DNA of 53,940 nt from JBGPYB01 sp041493035 (GTDB taxonomy: Bacteria > Acidobacteriota > Vicinamibacteria > Fen-336): assembly GCA_041493035.1 (NCBI GenBank), contig JBGPYB010000011.1, forward strand, positions 1-53,940, written 5' to 3'. The first letter of the stretch is position 1; each line of letters begins with the position of its first letter. The position numbers and the translations under genes are program-made. A model generated the notes under the pieces. The model saw only the letters and a list, made by a program, of their open reading frames with translations, was not told the DNA's origin and did no database searches. This document shows, piece after piece, positions 50,647 to 53,940 of this stretch.

Positions 50647-51879
50647 TCAGACCACGAGCGGGTGTATCACCAGACCCGAGGGCAGCTTGGGGTGGAAGAA
50701 CGTGCTCTTGGCCGGCATCGACTCGCCCGCATCGGCCACGTCCACGATCTGCTGGACGGGCGTGCCGCGCATGAGGACGGCGAGCCGGCAGGAGCCCGCT
50801 TCGAGAGCCTCCTCGGCCCCGGCCAGGGAGTGGACATAGCTCACCGCATCCTCGCCCACCGCAAGGAACCGCGAGAGCACGCCTTTGTGGAAGAAGTAGG
50901 TGTCGAGGGCGCGCAGGCTGAGCGGGTCGCCAGGGTCCAGGAGGTCGCCCGCGGCCGGCAGCGCCTCCGTGACGAGAGCGCCTTCGCCGGGAGCCGAGAG
51001 GGCGAAAGCGTAGGGAGCCGTCGAGTCGGCCGCGAGACGGGCCGCCGTGCGCGCGTCGGCCGCGGGAGTGACGCGAAAGGGTCCCTGCTCCAGCCGCTGC
51101 CGCGCCTCGGGCAGCGAAGGTCCCGCCGAAAGGATGCGATGGTACGGCTGGACCAGGAGCCCCGGCGCCTCCATCGGCGTGAAATAGCCCAAGGTCCAGG
51201 CCCCGTCGGCGCCGACCTCGTCGCGATAGCGAAGGGCCGTGGCGTGCCGGTGATGCCCGTCGGCGATGTAGGCCTTCGGCGCCGCCAGGAGCTTCTGAAG
51301 GGCGACAACCGTCTTGCCGTCGGTGATCCGCCAGAGGCGATGCCCGACTCCCCCGTCGTCGGTGTAGGCGAAGGCCGCAGGACGCCCCACGGCCTCGACC
51401 GCGAGGGTCGAGAAACGAGACGCGGGATCGGGAAACATGAGGAAGATCGGGCTGAAGTTGGCGCGGGTGGCTCTGAGGACGCGGTAGCGGTCCTCCTTCG
51501 CGGCCTTGCGCGTGTGTTCATGCGGCAAGATAACGCGCCTGTCGGCGTCCTCGGCGCGGAAGCGGGCCAAGACGCCGTACCGGCGGAGCGTACGCCCGGG
51601 TGCGACGAAGCACTGCTCCAACAGGTAAAGAGCGGGTTCGCGATCGGCGACCAGGACGCCGTCGTCGAGCCACCGACGGTAGGTGTTCCCGGCTTCCTCA
51701 TACGCCGCGTCTCCGGGTTCGCGGTTCAGCACCGCGCGGACGACGTTCCGCGGGTCTCGGGCGTACAGCTCGGCCTGGTAGGCCGGGGGAATGACGTCGT
51801 AGGGCGGCGCCAGGACCTTGGGAAGGTCGCTCTCGGAAACGCGATAAAGCACGCCGCGGAACGGCTGGATCTCGGCCAA
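50647..51879 (-). CDS. DUF1015-family protein
   Basis: 410 residues from a TTG at 51879, with GAGGGGG about 9 bases upstream. The sequence matches the conserved DUF1015 family: FRGVLYRVSESDLPKVLAPP and YDVIPPAYQ at the N-terminus, YIADGHHRHATALRYRDEVG in the middle (a conserved His cluster) and TFFHPKLPSGLVIHPL at the end. Function uncertain; the ADGHHR motif resembles an ATP or metal site. Cytosolic. A GTCATATGAC palindrome lies just upstream (51906-51915). It follows the FHA gene on the same strand. Confidence 0.9.
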   Translation of the reverse strand: MAEIQPFRGVLYRVSESDLPKVLAPPYDVIPPAYQAELYARDPRNVVRAVLNREPGDAAYEEAGNTYRRWLDDGVLVADREPALYLLEQCFVAPGRTLRRYGVLARFRAEDADRRVILPHEHTRKAAKEDRYRVLRATRANFSPIFLMFPDPASRFSTLAVEAVGRPAAFAYTDDGGVGHRLWRITDGKTVVALQKLLAAPKAYIADGHHRHATALRYRDEVGADGAWTLGYFTPMEAPGLLVQPYHRILSAGPSLPEARQRLEQGPFRVTPAADARTAARLAADSTAPYAFALSAPGEGALVTEALPAAGDLLDPGDPLSLRALDTYFFHKGVLSRFLAVGEDAVSYVHSLAGAEEALEAGSCRLAVLMRGTPVQQIVDVADAGESMPAKSTFFHPKLPSGLVIHPLVV

Positions 51880-51905
51880 GGATGAAGCCCCCTCAGTAAG
51901 CGGCG

Positions 51906-51915
51906 GTCATATGAC
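51906..51915. repeat. Perfect 10-bp palindrome GTCATATGAC
   Basis: A perfect palindrome in the 50-base gap between the FHA gene and the DUF1015 gene, 27 bases before the DUF1015 start. Could be an operator. A single copy in the gap, so support is weak. Confidence 0.25.
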
Positions 51916-51929
51916 GAAACGACGGCGAG

Positions 51930-53144
51930 CTATGACGAGGTGTAGTCGACGCGATACACGAGGCGAGCCGTGCCGAGGCGCAGCTCGTCGCCGGTCTTGA
52001 GAGGCGCCGTCTCGATCCGCTTCCCGTTCACGTAGCTCCCGTTGCGGCTCTTCAGATCCACCAGGGAAAAGCCCGCTTCCCTGCGGTCGATCCGCGCGTG
52101 AAAGGACGAGACCTTCGCATCGGAGATCACGATGTCGTTGTTGCGGTGGCGGCCCAGGGTGTAGGTGTCGCGGATCAAGGGGAAGGACGTCTCCTGGCCG
52201 CCCTTCAGTAGCACGAGACGGCTCACCGTGATCTTGCTCGATGAATCGAGGTACTGGACCGCCTGCGGGCTGACGATGTCCTTCGTGTCGTCTTCGATCT
52301 TGCGGGAGACGGACCCGGGCGCGAAGGCCACCTGGACCGGACCTTGCGGAGCGTCGGGCGCCACCCGGAGCACCGTGCCGACGACATCGGCCGCGGCGGG
52401 CGCGGCCGCCGCCTCGGGAGATTCGGGGAGCGGGGCCACTAGGCGCACGAACTTGGCCACCGCCAGATGGCGCAGGATCTGAAGTGTGGCCAGCTCATCG
52501 GGGTTGCCGGCAAGGCGGCAGACCTCGGCCAAGCTGCGTCGGCCGTCGATCAGGAAGTAGACCTGCCACTCCTCCTTCGTGAGGGTCACCGTGGCCTTCA
52601 CCCGCTCCGTGTTGGCCACCGATTCCACGATCATGTTGAGGTCTGGGAAGAACTCCGCGAGGCGCCCGCGCTCGTCGATCCGCCGAACTCCCTCCATGAT
52701 GAGGTTCTGGAGATCCATCTCGAGCGTGACGGCGGTCGCTGGAGGGGAGATCTTGTCGAAGAAGGTGAAGATCCCTCCGCTCCACTCGAAGGTGTCGAAG
52801 ATGACCTCGGAGACCTGGACCTTCAGGAACGAGGCCAGCTCTTCCTCGTTCAGGACCTTCTCCACCAGGAGGGCCTGGCCGATCCGGAAGCCGGGGCCGA
52901 GGTGACCGAGCACACGCTGAAGCTCGTCGGGGCGCACTCTTCCGAGGCGAACGAGCATGTTTCCGAGACGAAGCGCGTCGCGGGTCGACGTGGAATAGAC
53001 GGGGTTCCCCTCGCGAAAGAAGAGTTTCGACTCCTGCTGGGGCCGCTCGAGGGTCAGGACCCCCGTGCGTCGCCCCATGTTGAGGAACGTCAGCAGGTCC
53101 GGAACCTCGAAGCGGGAGAGGTCTCCTTCGAGGATTTTCTCCAT
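51930..53144 (-). CDS. DUF4388 and FHA domain protein
   Basis: 404 residues from the ATG at 53144. The N-terminal about 230 residues match DUF4388-type domains (GDLSRFEVPDLLTFLNMGRR, TGVLTLERPQQESKLFFREG) with a winged-helix-like middle (LSEVCRLAG-type repeat). After a Pro/Ala linker the C-terminal FHA domain (about 315-400) shows LGRHRNNDIVISDAKVSSFH, LKSRNGSYVNGKRI and LRLGTARLVYRV, with the Arg, Ser and Asn that bind phosphothreonine. A signalling adaptor, probably reading Ser/Thr-kinase phosphorylation. Promoter TGCTACAAT at 53159-53167; predicted leader about 8 bases. Confidence 0.9.
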   Translation of the reverse strand: MEKILEGDLSRFEVPDLLTFLNMGRRTGVLTLERPQQESKLFFREGNPVYSTSTRDALRLGNMLVRLGRVRPDELQRVLGHLGPGFRIGQALLVEKVLNEEELASFLKVQVSEVIFDTFEWSGGIFTFFDKISPPATAVTLEMDLQNLIMEGVRRIDERGRLAEFFPDLNMIVESVANTERVKATVTLTKEEWQVYFLIDGRRSLAEVCRLAGNPDELATLQILRHLAVAKFVRLVAPLPESPEAAAAPAAADVVGTVLRVAPDAPQGPVQVAFAPGSVSRKIEDDTKDIVSPQAVQYLDSSSKITVSRLVLLKGGQETSFPLIRDTYTLGRHRNNDIVISDAKVSSFHARIDRREAGFSLVDLKSRNGSYVNGKRIETAPLKTGDELRLGTARLVYRVDYTSS

Positions 53145-53158
53145 GAGGACCGCTGCGG

Positions 53159-53167
53159 ATTGTAGCA
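53159..53167 (-). promoter_or_regulatory. Extended -10 box (TGCTACAAT) for the DUF4388-FHA gene
   Basis: Minus-strand TGC-TACAAT, a near-perfect extended -10, 15 bases before the ATG; no -35. Divergent to TGGTAAGGT at 53194-53202. Confidence 0.5.
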
Positions 53168-53193
53168 CGCGGTTCCGCAGGACCCCGCAGTTG

Positions 53194-53202
53194 TGGTAAG
53201 GT
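53194..53202 (+). promoter_or_regulatory. Extended -10 box (TGGTAAGGT) for the rhodanese-MoeB gene
   Basis: Plus-strand TGG-TAAGGT, about 92 bases before the GTG at 53295. A weaker match than its neighbours; the long leader may contain nothing else recognisable. Confidence 0.3.
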
Positions 53203-53294
53203 GATCCTTCTCGTGCCCTGCCGCACAGGGCCGGTTGCGGAAGCTCCATTCCCATCTCTGACGCACCTCCCCTTGGTCCCCAGGGAGGAATCCG

Positions 53295-53940
53295 GTGAGC
53301 CGCTTCAAAGAGTTGTTCCGTTCGGTCAGGTCCGGCATCCGCGAGGTCTCGGCGGAGGAGGCCAAGGCTCGCGCCGCGGCAGGGGCGGTGCTGATCGACG
53401 TTCGCGAGACCGACGAGTGGTCGAACGGCCACGTCCCGTCGGCCGTCTTCATCCCCCGCGGCTTCCTCGAACAACGGATCGAAGAGAAGCTCCCCGAAAG
53501 ATCCCAGGAGATCGTCGTCTACTGTGCGGGCGGCACTCGGAGCGCTTTCGCCGCGCGCACCCTCCACGAGCTCGGGTACAGCAACGTGGTGTCGATGGCC
53601 GGCGGCTTCGGCAAGTGGAAGGAGCTGGGCTTCCCGTTCCAGGTCCCACGGGCGTTGTCGACCGAGCAGAAGAACCGCTACAGCCGACACCTCCTCGTGC
53701 CCGAGGTCGGCGAGGCCGGGCAGGCCAGGCTCCTGGAATCGAAGGTGCTCCTGGTGGGGGCTGGGGGCCTCGGCTCCCCGGCGGGTTTGTACCTCGCCGC
53801 CGCCGGAGTCGGCACGCTGGGCCTGCTCGATTCCGACGTGGTTGACTTGACCAACCTCCAGCGGCAGGTTCTCCACACGACGGCGAGTGTCGGGAAGCTC
53901 AAGACCGAGTCGGCGGCCGCCACCATCGCGGCGCTCAACC
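53295..53940 (+). CDS. moeB: Rhodanese-MoeB/ThiF fusion (partial, runs off the window)
   Basis: At least 215 residues, GTG start with GGGAGGA 6 bases upstream, truncated at the window end. Residues about 10-120 are a rhodanese domain (IDVRETDEWSNGHVPSA, active loop CAGGTR, AGGFGKW). A MoeB/ThiF E1-like domain follows from about 125: SRHLLVPEVGEAGQARL, LLVGAGGLGSPAGLYLAAAG (nucleotide binding) and LLDSDVVDLTNLQRQ. It would adenylate a MoaD- or ThiS-type carrier and load sulfur through its own rhodanese. The domain order is the reverse of eukaryotic MOCS3. moaA, moaD and moaE lie 18-20 kb away in this window. Confidence 0.88.
   Translation, partial: MSRFKELFRSVRSGIREVSAEEAKARAAAGAVLIDVRETDEWSNGHVPSAVFIPRGFLEQRIEEKLPERSQEIVVYCAGGTRSAFAARTLHELGYSNVVSMAGGFGKWKELGFPFQVPRALSTEQKNRYSRHLLVPEVGEAGQARLLESKVLLVGAGGLGSPAGLYLAAAGVGTLGLLDSDVVDLTNLQRQVLHTTASVGKLKTESAAATIAALN

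Noticed and set aside
1..53940. CRISPR arrays, insertion sequences, prophage or att sites
   Set aside because: No direct-repeat arrays, transposase or integrase motifs found; repeats seen are within coding sequences (TPR, FG-GAP, TVNG).

Overview
The window is a compact, GC-rich (roughly two-thirds G+C by eye) bacterial chromosome segment with 43 protein-coding genes, the last running off the right end. I see no tRNA, rRNA, CRISPR array, insertion sequence or prophage. The gene families point to Acidobacteriota: a VWFA-related protein of the acidobacterial type, an Oar-like TonB-dependent receptor with an N-terminal carboxypeptidase-regulatory-like domain, a CRTAC1-type FG-GAP/UnbV protein, several sulfatase/alkaline-phosphatase superfamily proteins, one fused to TPRs, and DUF4097 proteins. 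This assignment is inference from family content, not from a marker gene.

Layout. 1-5.6 kb: an exported helix-hairpin-helix protein, a deiodinase-family selenoprotein whose internal UGA (1168-1170) is followed by a bacterial SECIS-like hairpin, an MBL-fold hydrolase, an M16 peptidase, a small unknown gene and a GT39-like membrane protein. 5.7-9.8 kb: a FadL/PorV-like outer-membrane protein and a two-domain sulfatase whose first domain has lost its catalytic residues. 10-24.6 kb: an envelope block made of the Oar-like receptor behind a sigma-54-type promoter, two TPR proteins, the CRTAC1 protein, a sulfatase-TPR fusion, the VWFA-related protein and a membrane-anchored AlkP-superfamily protein. 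24.6-27.6 kb: an ECF sigma factor, its anti-sigma factor and two DUF4097 proteins in one operon. 27.6-31.7 kb: a peptidase-MA/beta-propeller/Omp85-type protein and a DUF6600-type protein behind a second sigma-54-like promoter. 31.9-35.7 kb: a Nudix-Nudix-thiD-moaE operon with moaA and moaD beside it. 35.7-41.4 kb: a two-component system, an aldehyde dehydrogenase, an NTF2-like protein, an FAD-linked oxidase and a small protein. 41.5-53.9 kb: trxB, a GT4 and a GT39 enzyme, a sulfatase, a HAD phosphatase, an HD-GYP protein with a pseudo-receiver, a glycerophosphodiesterase, DUF1015, DUF4388-FHA and a rhodanese-MoeB fusion.

How it works together. Much of the segment concerns the cell envelope: outer-membrane barrels, exported TPR and propeller proteins, four sulfatase/AlkP-family proteins and an ECF stress regulon. 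A second theme is molybdenum cofactor sulfur transfer (moaA, moaD, moaE and a rhodanese-MoeB fusion). A third is thiol/selenol redox chemistry (deiodinase-like selenoprotein, thioredoxin reductase).

Expression architecture. Many start codons sit a short distance behind an extended -10 box of the form TGnTAnnCT or GGTTAnnCT with no evident -35 and often no Shine-Dalgarno. All nine convergent gene pairs overlap or are separated by 21 bases or fewer. Function calls come from motif recognition by eye; no database search was run.
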